From Thalassotalea_H sp040779345 (GTDB taxonomy: Bacteria > Pseudomonadota > Gammaproteobacteria > Enterobacterales > Alteromonadaceae), in contig JBFONU010000007.1 in assembly GCA_040779345.1 (NCBI GenBank), forward strand, positions 1-64,000: 64,000 bases of DNA, given 5' to 3'. Below are positions 44,923 to 54,200 of the stretch, in pieces (position 1 is the first letter of the stretch; every line of letters starts with the position of its first letter). The notes under the pieces are model-generated. The model made no database searches, had not been told where the DNA came from, and saw only the letters and a program-made list of their open reading frames with translations. The position numbers and the translations under genes are program-made.

Positions 44923-46003
44923 TTATAGGTACCTCGATTAATGCAATTGTTCTTTTCAATTTATCATTATAAAGCTTAAATTTAGCATTTTTTGAATAGG
45001 TAATATTTAAGCGAGCCTTTAAATTATTGAGTCCGGTACCATTAGATGACATAAGGTTTTCACTTTCAAATAGTCCGGCATCATCAATGACTTTTACTTG
45101 TAAATAGTTATCTTCGACACACCTAGCTTGAAGGGTGATCAGGCAATTACCTTTGCACTTTTCAACACCATGTTTAACGGCATTTTCAACCAATGTTATA
45201 ATTGACAATGGCAAAACAGGAACACTTAATGTTTGTGGTTGACAATCAATTTGAACAGCTAACTTACTAACAAAACGAATTTTTTGAATGTTTAAATAAT
45301 GCTGAACAAGCTGCAACTCTTGTTCTAGACTGATGAATTTTTTACGATAAAGAGGCACAGAACGACGTAAGTAATCAGTTAGTTCCTCGAGTAATTGCTT
45401 GGCTTTATCTGGCTGGTTATCAATAAGGCAATGAAGATTTGCCAAGGTATTAAAAAAGAAATGTGGCTCTACTTGCGCCTGAAGTAATTGTAATTCCATT
45501 TCTACTTTTTCACGCTCAAGTGATTGTTCGGCTATTTGCTGTTTGAGCATCTGAAATTGTGGCTGAGCTTCTCTACGTTTTATATAAAAAATCAGCATGA
45601 TAGCCCAAACTACGGGTAAAACTATCGCTAATAAATATAAAAAAGCTAAGTAGACATTATGTAGTCCCCCTTCCCCCCCCCAGTCAAATACCAGCAGCGA
45701 AATAGGTAAACTTAACAATAAAGCCCCTAAACCTATATTAATGATTTTAAAGAGTGATAATTGCCTATGTGCCCCTTTAGAGATATAAATATAGGAAAAA
45801 ATGATATTAAACCCCAAAATATTCATCATTAAGAAATAAAAATAAAGTTCATCAACAAATACCTCTATGCCACTTTCAGTCATATTGAATCGATAAAACG
45901 CAATTAAAGTCGCCACGACACAATTGATCAAAAAGATAACGAAGACATTTTTAAGGGTTAGTAAGGAAATGATGGTTTTTATTCGGTTTAGAAAAGCGTT
46001 CAT
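44915..46003 (-). CDS. LytS-like sensor histidine kinase
   Basis: A 362-residue membrane kinase. Four TM helices lie at about 18-37, 52-74, 87-105 and 117-140. A coiled coil (150-175) precedes a His_kinase domain with phosphoacceptor His181 in QVEPHFFFNTL. The ATPase N box is LVENAVKHG near residue 267. A nine-G run on the coding strand (C9 at 45673-45681) encodes the DWGGEGG loop between TM3 and TM4. It is upstream of and overlapping the LytTR regulator gene. Confidence 0.92.
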   Translation of the reverse strand: MNAFLNRIKTIISLLTLKNVFVIFLINCVVATLIAFYRFNMTESGIEVFVDELYFYFLMMNILGFNIIFSYIYISKGAHRQLSLFKIINIGLGALLLSLPISLLVFDWGGEGGLHNVYLAFLYLLAIVLPVVWAIMLIFYIKRREAQPQFQMLKQQIAEQSLEREKVEMELQLLQAQVEPHFFFNTLANLHCLIDNQPDKAKQLLEELTDYLRRSVPLYRKKFISLEQELQLVQHYLNIQKIRFVSKLAVQIDCQPQTLSVPVLPLSIITLVENAVKHGVEKCKGNCLITLQARCVEDNYLQVKVIDDAGLFESENLMSSNGTGLNNLKARLNITYSKNAKFKLYNDKLKRTIALIEVPING

Positions 46004-46146
46004 TTAGATAATTGTTGATTTTTTTGAAAGTATAACTCGTTTATACACTATATGGCTTTATGTAATATCAACTTTGGCAATTGACTCGGTAGAAAACACT
46101 ACAGAATTTACCATTAACATTTAGTATTTCACCTAAATTTGGCACA

Positions 46147-46171
46147 TAAAAAAAGCCGCAAAGGCGGCTTT
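46147..46171 (-). terminator. Rho-independent terminator of the peroxiredoxin gene
   Basis: AAAGCCGC / GCGGCTT stem (46152-46159 and 46164-46170) with a 4-nt loop. On the minus strand it is followed by a run of Ts. It lies about 32 nt past the peroxiredoxin stop. Confidence 0.9.
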
Positions 46172-46202
46172 ATTCAATAGCGACAAAAAATAACGCTATA
46201 AA

Positions 46203-46808
46203 TTATAACGTATCAGCGTTATCTGTTAAGTATGAAGCAACACCTTCTGGTGAAGCAGTCATACCTTTATCACCTTTGTTCCAACCTGCAGGACAAACTT
46301 CACCGTGATCTTGGTGGAATTGTAATGCATCAACCATACGTAGCATTTCGTCTACGTTACGACCTAATGGAAGGTCATTCACTACTTGATGACGAACATT
46401 ACCTTCTTCATCAATTAAGAATGAACCACGAAATGCAACGCCAGCTTCTGGATGCTCAACATCATAAGCTTGACAGATAGTGTGCTTAGTATCAGCAACT
46501 AATGTGTATTGTACTGGACCAATACCACCTTCGTTTACTGGTGTGTTACGCCATGCGTTATGAGAAAATTGAGAGTCAATTGAAACACCAATAACTTCAA
46601 CACCACGGCTTTTGAATTCTTCAATACGGTGATCAAATGCTAATAACTCTGAAGGACATACGAAAGTAAAGTCTAATGGGTAGAAAAATACTACCGCTTT
46701 TTTTCCTTTAATTGCTGTCGATAAAGTATAACTATCTACGATTTCACCACTTCCTAGTACTGCTGCGGCTGTAAAGTCTGGGGCTGGACGACCAACTAAT
46801 ACGCTCAT
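46203..46808 (-). CDS. Typical 2-Cys peroxiredoxin (AhpC/TSA)
   Basis: A 201-residue peroxiredoxin. Start ATG 46808 follows GGAG at good spacing; the in-frame TTG at 46820 lies inside this SD region and is rejected. The peroxidatic Cys is in FTFVCPSELLAF (about residue 50) and the resolving Cys in EVCPAGW (about 171). It reduces H2O2 and alkyl hydroperoxides using thioredoxin or AhpF-like donors; no ahpF is in the window. Next to it are grxD and sodB, forming a redox gene group. Confidence 0.95.
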   Translation of the reverse strand: MSVLVGRPAPDFTAAAVLGSGEIVDSYTLSTAIKGKKAVVFFYPLDFTFVCPSELLAFDHRIEEFKSRGVEVIGVSIDSQFSHNAWRNTPVNEGGIGPVQYTLVADTKHTICQAYDVEHPEAGVAFRGSFLIDEEGNVRHQVVNDLPLGRNVDEMLRMVDALQFHQDHGEVCPAGWNKGDKGMTASPEGVASYLTDNADTL

Positions 46809-46925
46809 TTTTTTCTCCAATGATTTTGTATATAAGATTTATTAATTTATTAATTTATTAACTCTCAAACAAGTATTGAGACATTAATTAATTTTTCAAT
46901 ATTTATTTAAATAAAAAGACTAAAA

Positions 46926-47258
46926 TTATTCTTCAGAAACTTGTTTCTCAGCGGCTTCTTTGACGAGGGTCTGTAATTCACCTTGTTGGTACATTTCCAT
47001 AATAATGTCACAACCACCTACTAATTCGCCATCAACCCAAAGTTGAGGGAATGTTGGCCAGTCAGCATATTTAGGTAATTCAGCACGAATATCTGGGTTT
47101 TGTAAAATATCTACATAAGCAAACTTTTCACCACATGACATTAACGCTTGTGATGCTTGAGAAGAAAAACCACAACTTGGTAATTTTGGTGAGCCTTTCA
47201 TATATAACAAAATGCCATTTTCAGCGATTTGTTCTTTAATTCGTTCAATAGTGTCCAT
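46926..47258 (-). CDS. grxD: Monothiol glutaredoxin (Grx4/GrxD)
   Basis: A 110-residue protein starting at ATG 47258, preceded by AGAGGTT; an upstream start would add 18 residues without support. The active site is CGFS (PSCGFSSQA), diagnostic of monothiol glutaredoxins. WPTFPQLWVDGELVGGCDI is the GSH-binding part. GrxD-type proteins bind a [2Fe-2S] cluster and serve Fe-S trafficking. It is divergent from sodB; the same two genes neighbour each other in E. coli. Confidence 0.96.
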   Translation of the reverse strand: MDTIERIKEQIAENGILLYMKGSPKLPSCGFSSQASQALMSCGEKFAYVDILQNPDIRAELPKYADWPTFPQLWVDGELVGGCDIIMEMYQQGELQTLVKEAAEKQVSEE

Positions 47259-47340
47259 AATAACCTCTTGTGTAATACTTATTGCCTTAAACAATGGTGA
47301 CGATGCCGTCATAATTCAACACAATAAATACTAATAATTA

Positions 47341-47363
47341 AAATGTTCTAACTTAAAACATTT
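47341..47363. promoter_or_regulatory. Inverted repeat between grxD and sodB
   Basis: AAATGTT (47341-47347) and AACATTT (47357-47363) are perfect arms with a 9-nt spacer. It sits in the divergent promoter region of grxD and sodB. It could be an operator; no known consensus is claimed. Confidence 0.35.
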
Positions 47364-47516
47364 AACCTTGATAAATCCTCTGGCAAAAGCTAATTTTTTG
47401 GGTAAACTATGCAGAGTTTTTAATACCTGAGTATTTTACTCGGTTTTTAGTAAAAGCAAACAACTTCTTTATTTTTGGGCAAAATAAATATTTCTAATTA
47501 ATTCCAGGAGAATATA

Positions 47517-48098
47517 ATGGCTATCGAATTACCCGCGTTACCATATGCACAAGACGCATTAGCACCACACATTTCAGCAGAAACTTTAGAGTACCACTAC
47601 GGTAAACATCACAATACTTACGTTGTTAAACTTAATGGATTAATTGAAGGTACTGAATTTGAAGGTAAATCTTTAGAAGATATCGTTAAAACCTCTTCTG
47701 CTGGTATTTTCAATAATGCCGCTCAAATCTGGAACCACACCTTTTATTGGAATAGCTTAAGCCCTAACGGCGGTGGTGAACCAACAGGTGCATTAGCTGA
47801 TGCTATCACTGCAAGTTTTGGCTCTTTTGAAGAATTTAAAGCAAAATTCACAGACAGCGCAATTAACAACTTTGGTTCAAGTTGGACTTGGTTAGTAAAA
47901 AATGCTGATGGCAGCCTTGCAATTGTGAATACGTCAAATGCAGCAACACCATTAACTGACGAAGGTGTTACACCAATTATTACTGTTGATTTATGGGAGC
48001 ATGCTTATTACATTGACTACCGTAATTTACGTCCTAGCTACATGAATGCTTTTTGGGCATTAGCTAACTGGGATTTTGCTTCAGCAAACTTTTCTTAA
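47517..48098 (+). CDS. sodB: Iron superoxide dismutase
   Basis: A 193-residue Fe/Mn-SOD, the same length as E. coli SodB. Metal ligands are seen in HISAETLEYHYGKHH (first His), NHTFYWNSL, and DLWEHAYYIDY (Asp and His). The AAQIWNHTFYW and GSSWTWLV residues favour the iron type. It dismutates superoxide in the cytoplasm. SD CAGGAG precedes the ATG. A strong terminator follows at 48121-48149. Confidence 0.97.
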   Translation: MAIELPALPYAQDALAPHISAETLEYHYGKHHNTYVVKLNGLIEGTEFEGKSLEDIVKTSSAGIFNNAAQIWNHTFYWNSLSPNGGGEPTGALADAITASFGSFEEFKAKFTDSAINNFGSSWTWLVKNADGSLAIVNTSNAATPLTDEGVTPIITVDLWEHAYYIDYRNLRPSYMNAFWALANWDFASANFS

Positions 48099-48120
48099 TA
48101 TTTCTGAACAGCTAAATTAA

Positions 48121-48149
48121 AAAAACCAGAGTCCTCTCTGGTTTTTTTG
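48121..48149 (+). terminator. Rho-independent terminator of sodB
   Basis: AACCAGAG (48124-48131), 4-nt loop, CTCTGGTT (48136-48143), followed by TTTTT. It lies 23 nt past the sodB stop. Confidence 0.92.
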
Positions 48150-48435
48150 TATCCACCTTTTGCATTATTACAAGATATCACCTTTTAAAATTCACATCAT
48201 TCGACACCCAACTAATACAATAAATTGAATAACCTTGTTACCCTCAATTACAAATTAATTGATAGTTTTTATCACACCATAAAAAATAATGACTAAACTT
48301 ATAAATAGTTAAGGTAATTTTTCGGTCTTTATTAATATCTAAAGCTGAACAAGTAGATAGTAAACTATTTTGCTATAAATACTCTAAATATCACTTGCGC
48401 AACTTTACATGTTTACCGTTTTCATGGAGGCGATT
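48150..48435. other. Upstream region of yeaG
   Basis: An AT-rich region with an extended -10-like TGCTATAAAT at 48371-48380, roughly 55 nt ahead of the yeaG start. No gene was recognised. Stationary-phase control is plausible from the E. coli operon but not shown by the sequence. Confidence 0.4.
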
Positions 48436-50370
48436 ATGAGTATTTTTAAGCACTATCAATCACGTTACGATGAGTCAAAAGAAGAAACCTGTTCAGTGCA
48501 AGATTTTTTATCGATTTGTAAAAAAGATAAATCGGCTTATGCCAGTGCTTCCGAACGTTTGCTCAATGCCATAGGTGAACCAGAAATGGTTGATACATCA
48601 ACAGAGCCTAGGTTAAGTAGAATTTTTTCTAATCGTGTTATAGCTCGCTACCCTGCGTTTAAAGAGTTTTACGGCATGGAAGAAGCCATTGAACAAATTG
48701 TTTCTTACTTAACTCATGCTTCTCAAGGTTTAGAAGAGCAAAAACAAATCCTTTACTTATTAGGCCCTGTGGGCGGTGGTAAATCATCATTAGCTGAAAA
48801 GTTAAAAGCCTTAATGCAACAAGAGCCGATTTATGTGTTAAGTGTCAATGGAGAAAGAAGTCCGGTTAACGATCACCCGTTTTGTTTATTCGATAAAAAT
48901 TCAGATGGGAAAATATTACTAGACGAATACAACATTCCTGAGCGCTATTTAAAAACCATAATGTCACCTTGGGTTGCTAAACGTTTACACGAATTTCAAG
49001 GGGATATCAGTAAATTTGAAGTTGTAAAAATTTACCCTTCAATATTAGATCAAATAGCTATTGCAAAAACCGAACCTGGTGATGATAACAACCAAGATAT
49101 ATCGGCACTTGTTGGTAAAGTCGACATTCGTCAATTAGAGCATTTTGCCCAAAATGATCCCGACGCTTATAGCTACTCAGGAGCGCTGTGTCGAGCAAAT
49201 CAAGGCATGATGGAATTTGTCGAGATGTTTAAAGCACCAATAAAAGTCTTACACCCACTACTTACAGCAACACAAGAAGGTAATTATAATCCGACAGAAG
49301 GCTTATCGGCCTTACCTTTTGACGGAATTTTACTCGCTCATTCGAATGAATCTGAATGGCAAACGTTTAGGAACAATAAAAATAATGAGGCATTTTTAGA
49401 CCGAGTCTATATCGTCAAAGTCCCTTACTGTATGCGCGTTTCTGAAGAAGTAAAAATATATCAAAAACTATTAAAAAACAGTGAACTCGCTAACGCTCAA
49501 TGTGCACCAGACACTTTAGAAACTCTGGCTCAGTTTTCAGTATTGTCTCGGTTAAAAGCGCCAGAAAATTCCAGTATTTATTCAAAAATGCGGGTTTATG
49601 ATGGCGAGAGTTTAAAAGATACCGATCCAAAAGCAAAATCTTATCAAGAATATACCGATTATGCGGGCGTTGATGAAGGAATGTCTGGTTTATCCACCCG
49701 TTTTGCTTTTAAAATTTTATCACGGGTATTTAACTTTGATCACATGGAAGTTGCGGCCAACCCAGTACACCTTTTTTATGTACTTGAACAACAAATAGAA
49801 CGTGAGCAATTACCTAAAGAGTTAACTGAGCGATATTTAGAATTTATTAAAGGCTATTTATCTCCACAGTATATAGATTTTATCGGTAAAGAAATTCAAA
49901 CCGCTTATTTAGAGTCTTACTCAGAATACGGCCAAAATATCTTTGACCGTTATGTCACTTATGCGGATTTTTGGATACAAGATCAAGAATATCGAGATGC
50001 AGAAACCGGTCAGTTATTTAATCGCGAAGCCCTTAATAATGAGTTAGAAAAAATTGAAAAACCAGCGGGAATAAGTAACCCAAAAGATTTTCGTAATGAA
50101 ATAGTCAATTTTGTTTTAAGAGCAAAAGCAAATAATAACGGTACAAACCCGGTTTGGACAAGCTACGAAAAACTCCGCACGGTTATCGAGAAAAAAATGT
50201 TTTCTAATACCGAAGATTTATTACCTGTTATTTCTTTCAACACAAAAACATCTAATGATGACCAACAAAAACATGATGATTTTGTTGAGCGAATGATGAG
50301 CAAAGGCTATACCAAAAAACAAGTTCGCTTATTATCAGAATGGTATTTACGTGTGAGAAAATCTTCCTAA
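48436..50370 (+). CDS. yeaG: PrkA-family serine protein kinase YeaG
   Basis: A 644-residue protein, exactly the E. coli YeaG length when started at ATG 48436, which has GGAGG five bases upstream; an ATG at 48409 would add nine residues. It has an AAA-type ATPase part with Walker A GPVGGGKSS (110-118) and a C-terminal kinase-like PrkA domain. YeaG acts in nutrient-stress responses. It is the first gene of yeaG-yeaH-ycgB. A small hairpin (CTTCCT/AGGAAG, 50363-50377) spans its stop codon. Confidence 0.95.
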   Translation: MSIFKHYQSRYDESKEETCSVQDFLSICKKDKSAYASASERLLNAIGEPEMVDTSTEPRLSRIFSNRVIARYPAFKEFYGMEEAIEQIVSYLTHASQGLEEQKQILYLLGPVGGGKSSLAEKLKALMQQEPIYVLSVNGERSPVNDHPFCLFDKNSDGKILLDEYNIPERYLKTIMSPWVAKRLHEFQGDISKFEVVKIYPSILDQIAIAKTEPGDDNNQDISALVGKVDIRQLEHFAQNDPDAYSYSGALCRANQGMMEFVEMFKAPIKVLHPLLTATQEGNYNPTEGLSALPFDGILLAHSNESEWQTFRNNKNNEAFLDRVYIVKVPYCMRVSEEVKIYQKLLKNSELANAQCAPDTLETLAQFSVLSRLKAPENSSIYSKMRVYDGESLKDTDPKAKSYQEYTDYAGVDEGMSGLSTRFAFKILSRVFNFDHMEVAANPVHLFYVLEQQIEREQLPKELTERYLEFIKGYLSPQYIDFIGKEIQTAYLESYSEYGQNIFDRYVTYADFWIQDQEYRDAETGQLFNREALNNELEKIEKPAGISNPKDFRNEIVNFVLRAKANNNGTNPVWTSYEKLRTVIEKKMFSNTEDLLPVISFNTKTSNDDQQKHDDFVERMMSKGYTKKQVRLLSEWYLRVRKSS

Positions 50371-50408
50371 GAGGAAGCTTTGATAACGGTGCATAAGAGG
50401 TAGTCACT

Positions 50409-51686
50409 ATGGCGAATTTTATCGACAGAAGACTTAATAGTAAGAATAAAAGTACAGTCAATAGACAGCGCTTTATCAGACGTTATAAATCGCAAATTAA
50501 AAAGTCGGTGGAACAAGCCGTCAATAAACGTGGCGTGACCGATATTGACAGTGGTGAAAACATTACGATTACTAAGAAAGACTTAAGTGAGCCTATTTTC
50601 CACCAAGGACAAGGAGGTGTTAAAGACCGAGTCCACCCAGGTAATGATCAATACAGTGAAGGTGACCAAATAAAACGGCCTCCTCAACAATCTGGACAAG
50701 GTAGTGGTGAAGGCGAAGCAAGTAATTCAGGAGAAGGAGAAGATGATTTTGTCTTTTCTATTTCAAAAGATGAATACCTCAATTTGCTCTTTGAAGATTT
50801 AGAACTACCTAACTTAGAAGAAAATCAATTAGATAAACTTATTGATTATAAAACAGTGCGCTCGGGTTACTGCGCTGAAGGAGTGCCATCAAATATTGAC
50901 ATTGTTAAGTCATTACAAGGCTCAATAGCTAGACGTATCGCTATGACAGCGAGTAAAAGAAAGTCATTAAAAGAACTAGAAGAAGCACTTGCTGAGCTGG
51001 AAAATGACAAGCACGATCATGTTAAAGAAATTAAAGCATTAAAAATAGAAATTGAACAAATTAAAGCAAAGATAGCCAAAGTACCTTTTATTGATACCTT
51101 TGATTTACGTTTTAGAAACTATGCCAAAGAAGCCGTACCTACATCAAAAGCTGTGATGTTTTGCTTAATGGATGTGTCGGGTTCAATGGATCAAGCTACA
51201 AAAGATATTGCCAAACGATTTTATATTCTGCTGTATTTATTTTTAACGCGCACATATCAAACCATTGATGTTGTCTATATCCGACATCATACCCAAGCAA
51301 AAGAAGTGGATGAGCAAGAGTTTTTCTATTCGCAAGAAACCGGTGGCACCATAGCTTCAAGTGCATTGGAATTAATGGTAAAAGTGATTAATGAAAGGTA
51401 TAACGCACAAGAATGGAATATCTACGGCGCTCAAGCTTCTGATGGTGACAATTGGGCTGATGATTCTCCTCGTTGCCGTGAAATCATGACAAAAGAAATA
51501 TTACCGGTTTCTCGATACTTTGCATATATAGAAATCACACAACGATCTCATCAAACGCTATGGCAACAATATTTACAAGTTCAAGCGCAAAATAGTCATT
51601 TTGCAATGCAGCATATTAAAACCGTTGAAGATATTTATCCGGTATTTAGAGAATTATTTAAGAAAAACACTCAACAAGTAGCCTAA
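50409..51686 (+). CDS. yeaH: YeaH/YhbH family VWA-domain protein
   Basis: A 425-residue protein of the DUF444 family (E. coli YeaH, 427 aa). It has a basic N-terminus, a Gly/Ser/Glu-rich linker (about 95-115), a coiled coil (about 185-225), and a von Willebrand A-like domain with MIDAS motif DVSGS starting at Asp255. It is the middle gene of the conserved operon and is probably a partner of the YeaG kinase. AGAGGT precedes the ATG. Confidence 0.94.
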   Translation: MANFIDRRLNSKNKSTVNRQRFIRRYKSQIKKSVEQAVNKRGVTDIDSGENITITKKDLSEPIFHQGQGGVKDRVHPGNDQYSEGDQIKRPPQQSGQGSGEGEASNSGEGEDDFVFSISKDEYLNLLFEDLELPNLEENQLDKLIDYKTVRSGYCAEGVPSNIDIVKSLQGSIARRIAMTASKRKSLKELEEALAELENDKHDHVKEIKALKIEIEQIKAKIAKVPFIDTFDLRFRNYAKEAVPTSKAVMFCLMDVSGSMDQATKDIAKRFYILLYLFLTRTYQTIDVVYIRHHTQAKEVDEQEFFYSQETGGTIASSALELMVKVINERYNAQEWNIYGAQASDGDNWADDSPRCREIMTKEILPVSRYFAYIEITQRSHQTLWQQYLQVQAQNSHFAMQHIKTVEDIYPVFRELFKKNTQQVA

Positions 51687-51703
51687 CGTTTAAGGGAGTG
51701 AGC

Positions 51704-53218
51704 ATGGTCAAAAAAAAGAAAATGTTATCCGATGGCCCCGACTGGACCTTTGCGTTGCTTGAACAATATCAGCATGAAATAGCACGTATCGCAGAGCGCT
51801 TTCGTTTAGACACTTATGTTAATCAAATAGAAGTGATTACCGCAGAACAAATGATGGATGCCTATGCCAGTGTTGGTATGCCTATCGGCTATAATCATTG
51901 GACATTCGGTAAAAAATTCATTCAAACAGAGCAAACTTATAAACGGGGTCAAATGGGGTTGGCTTATGAAATAGTCATCAATTCTGATCCTTGCATCTCC
52001 TATTTAATGGAAGAAAATTCAATTACCATGCAAGCACTTGTTATCGCACATGCTTGTTATGGTCATAACTCTTTTTTTAAAGGTAACTATTTATTTAAGT
52101 CATGGACTGATGCCAGCTCAATTATTGACTATTTACTATTTGCTAAAAATTACATTGCAGAATGTGAGCATAAATATGGTATTGATGAAGTAGAAGCGTG
52201 TTTAGATGCCTGCCATGCTTTAATGAATCACGGGGTCGATCGCTACAAACGACCACAAAAGATCTCTCTTGAGCAAGAGTTAGAACGCCAAAAATCACGA
52301 GAAGAATATTTACAATCACAAGTGAATACCCTTTGGAAAACACTTCCAACTAACGATAAAGAAAAATTAAAAAAAGTGGCAAGTTATCCCAGTGAACCCC
52401 AAGAGAACTTACTCTATTTTATTGAAAAAAATGCCCCTCTGCTTAAACCATGGCAACGAGAAATAGTGAGGATTGTCAGAAAGGTGTCTCAATACTTTTA
52501 TCCTCAAAAACAAACCCAAGTGATGAATGAAGGCTGGGCTTGTTTTTGGCACTACACTATTTTAAATACCCTTTTTGACGAAGGCCTCGTCAGTGAAAAA
52601 TTTATGATGGAGTTTCTCCATAACCACACTAACGTCGTTGCTCAACCAGATTATAACAGTCCTTATTATTCTGGAATTAACCCTTACGCATTAGGGTTTA
52701 ATATGTTTATAGATATTAAACGAATTTGTGAATCGCCAACGGATGAAGATAAGGAGTGGTTTCCTGATATTGCGGGAAGTAATTGGCTAGACACCTTGCA
52801 TTTTGCTATGGAGAATTTCAAAGACGAGAGTTTTATCAGCCAATTTTTATCTCCAAAACTGATGAGGGACTTCAAGTTATTTCATATTCATGATGATGAA
52901 AAAGAAAACTATGTAGAAATAGCTGCTATTCATAATGAAAAAGGCTATAAGAAAATGAGGGAAGCACTTTCAAATCAATATAACCTTAGTAACTTAGAAG
53001 CGAATATTCAGATCACCCATGCAAATGTCACCGGGGATCGCTCTCTTACCTTAAAATACACGCCACATCAAAATGTGCCTTTAGCGAGCTCAAAAGATGA
53101 AGTATTAAAACACCTTTTTTATTTATGGCAATTTGATGTAAAGCTTGTGCAAGAAAATGAAGCTGGAGAGGAAGAAGTGATTGCTCAATGTCCTCCTGCA
53201 AAAGAAACCAATGAATAA
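51704..53218 (+). CDS. ycgB: SpoVR-family protein YcgB
   Basis: A 504-residue protein of the SpoVR family (E. coli YcgB, 510 aa). Diagnostic segments are DWTFALLEQYQHEIARIAERF, PIGYNHWTFGKKF, HACYGHNSFF, NEGWACFWHYTI and GINPYALGF. ATG 51704 with AAGGGA is preferred to GTG 51698. The biochemical role is unknown; Bacillus SpoVR is involved in spore cortex formation, which does not apply here. Seventeen nt separate it from yeaH, and it closes the operon at a hairpin (53219-53248). Confidence 0.95.
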   Translation: MVKKKKMLSDGPDWTFALLEQYQHEIARIAERFRLDTYVNQIEVITAEQMMDAYASVGMPIGYNHWTFGKKFIQTEQTYKRGQMGLAYEIVINSDPCISYLMEENSITMQALVIAHACYGHNSFFKGNYLFKSWTDASSIIDYLLFAKNYIAECEHKYGIDEVEACLDACHALMNHGVDRYKRPQKISLEQELERQKSREEYLQSQVNTLWKTLPTNDKEKLKKVASYPSEPQENLLYFIEKNAPLLKPWQREIVRIVRKVSQYFYPQKQTQVMNEGWACFWHYTILNTLFDEGLVSEKFMMEFLHNHTNVVAQPDYNSPYYSGINPYALGFNMFIDIKRICESPTDEDKEWFPDIAGSNWLDTLHFAMENFKDESFISQFLSPKLMRDFKLFHIHDDEKENYVEIAAIHNEKGYKKMREALSNQYNLSNLEANIQITHANVTGDRSLTLKYTPHQNVPLASSKDEVLKHLFYLWQFDVKLVQENEAGEEEVIAQCPPAKETNE

Positions 53219-53248
53219 GGTAAAGACAAGTTAACACTTGTCTTTATC
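53219..53248. terminator. Strong hairpin between ycgB and fadR
   Basis: GGTAAAGACAAGT and ACTTGTCTTTATC form a 13-bp stem with one G.U pair and a TAAC loop, between convergent genes. Neither side has a good T-run, so its terminator role is likely but not typical. Confidence 0.5.
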
Positions 53249-53275
53249 AAGAGTAATAGGTTTTAACGTTGAAGG

Positions 53276-53986
53276 TTATTCTGAAAGTTCTTTTAGGACA
53301 TCATCTTTTAAATCAGCCCATAACTTGCCCGATTCTATACCGTATTTTCGGACTGTAAAAATTGATTCATCATGCTTTCCTTCACCAGCAAGCTCAATCA
53401 ACTTTTGATAATACACTCGGGAAATTTCACGTCCGGTAGGATGCGAGAAATATAAACTTCCTAAACGAGAATATAGCCCTCTAAAACCATTTAATATTAA
53501 TAAGTAAATAGAATTGCCTGAAGCAACTACCAATTCTTTGTTCAATTTATAATCAAATTCAGCAAATGCTTCACCAGTATCTTCAATGGATTCATAACCT
53601 TTTAATAATTCAATGGTTTGCTCTGGATTATTCTTAATAGCACCACGCACATAAATTGCACTAATATTAGTTCGCGCAGACATTAGATTATCAACTAAAT
53701 CGGGAATACCTTCTTGATCAAGTTGAGCTAAGGTTTCTAAAATATTAAGGCTAGAAGTTTCCCAAAAGTTATTCACTTTAGTCGGTTTACCATGTTGAAT
53801 CGTCAACCAACCATCACGTGCAAGACGTTGTAAAACTTCACGTAATGTTGTTCTTGTCACACCAATAAGTTCTGATAGCTCTCTTTCAGCCGGAAGTATT
53901 GACCCAGGAGGAAATCCACCGTTCCAAATAGACTCTACAATATACTGCTCCGCAAACCCTGCAGGACTGTGTGCTTTAATAACCAT
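53276..53986 (-). CDS. fadR: Fatty acid metabolism regulator FadR
   Basis: A 236-residue GntR-family regulator, close to E. coli FadR (239 aa). The winged helix (about residues 10-75) includes PAGFAEQYIVESIWNGGFPPGSILPAERELSELIGVTRTTLREVLQRLARDGWL, nearly the E. coli text. The C-terminal helical domain binds long-chain acyl-CoA. It represses fad genes and activates fab genes in relatives. It is divergent from nhaB, as in E. coli. A FadR-like palindrome in its own promoter suggests autoregulation. Confidence 0.96.
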   Translation of the reverse strand: MVIKAHSPAGFAEQYIVESIWNGGFPPGSILPAERELSELIGVTRTTLREVLQRLARDGWLTIQHGKPTKVNNFWETSSLNILETLAQLDQEGIPDLVDNLMSARTNISAIYVRGAIKNNPEQTIELLKGYESIEDTGEAFAEFDYKLNKELVVASGNSIYLLILNGFRGLYSRLGSLYFSHPTGREISRVYYQKLIELAGEGKHDESIFTVRKYGIESGKLWADLKDDVLKELSE

Positions 53987-54021
53987 AAGGCTCCACGCAA
54001 CTTTGTTGTTTAATTAATGGA

Positions 54022-54038
54022 AACTGATTGTACCAGAA
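54022..54038. promoter_or_regulatory. Candidate FadR operator
   Basis: AACTGATTGTACCAGA fits the FadR palindrome CTGGT-N3-ACCAG with one mismatch (CTGAT-TGT-ACCAG). It lies 36 bp upstream of the fadR start codon. A second half-site GGTACAAG follows at about 54048-54055. Autoregulation is inferred. Confidence 0.55.
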
Positions 54039-54200
54039 GATTTTTTTGGTACAAGAAGCGATATCTTAAAGTTAGGTGATTCTAATTTACAAGCTATAAA
54101 TTAATGCTTAAACTAAAGGGAGTATTTTAATAATTAATAATAACTACAAATATTTAACACTATATGTTGGATATTTGTAATACCTATTTAAAGGGTCATT

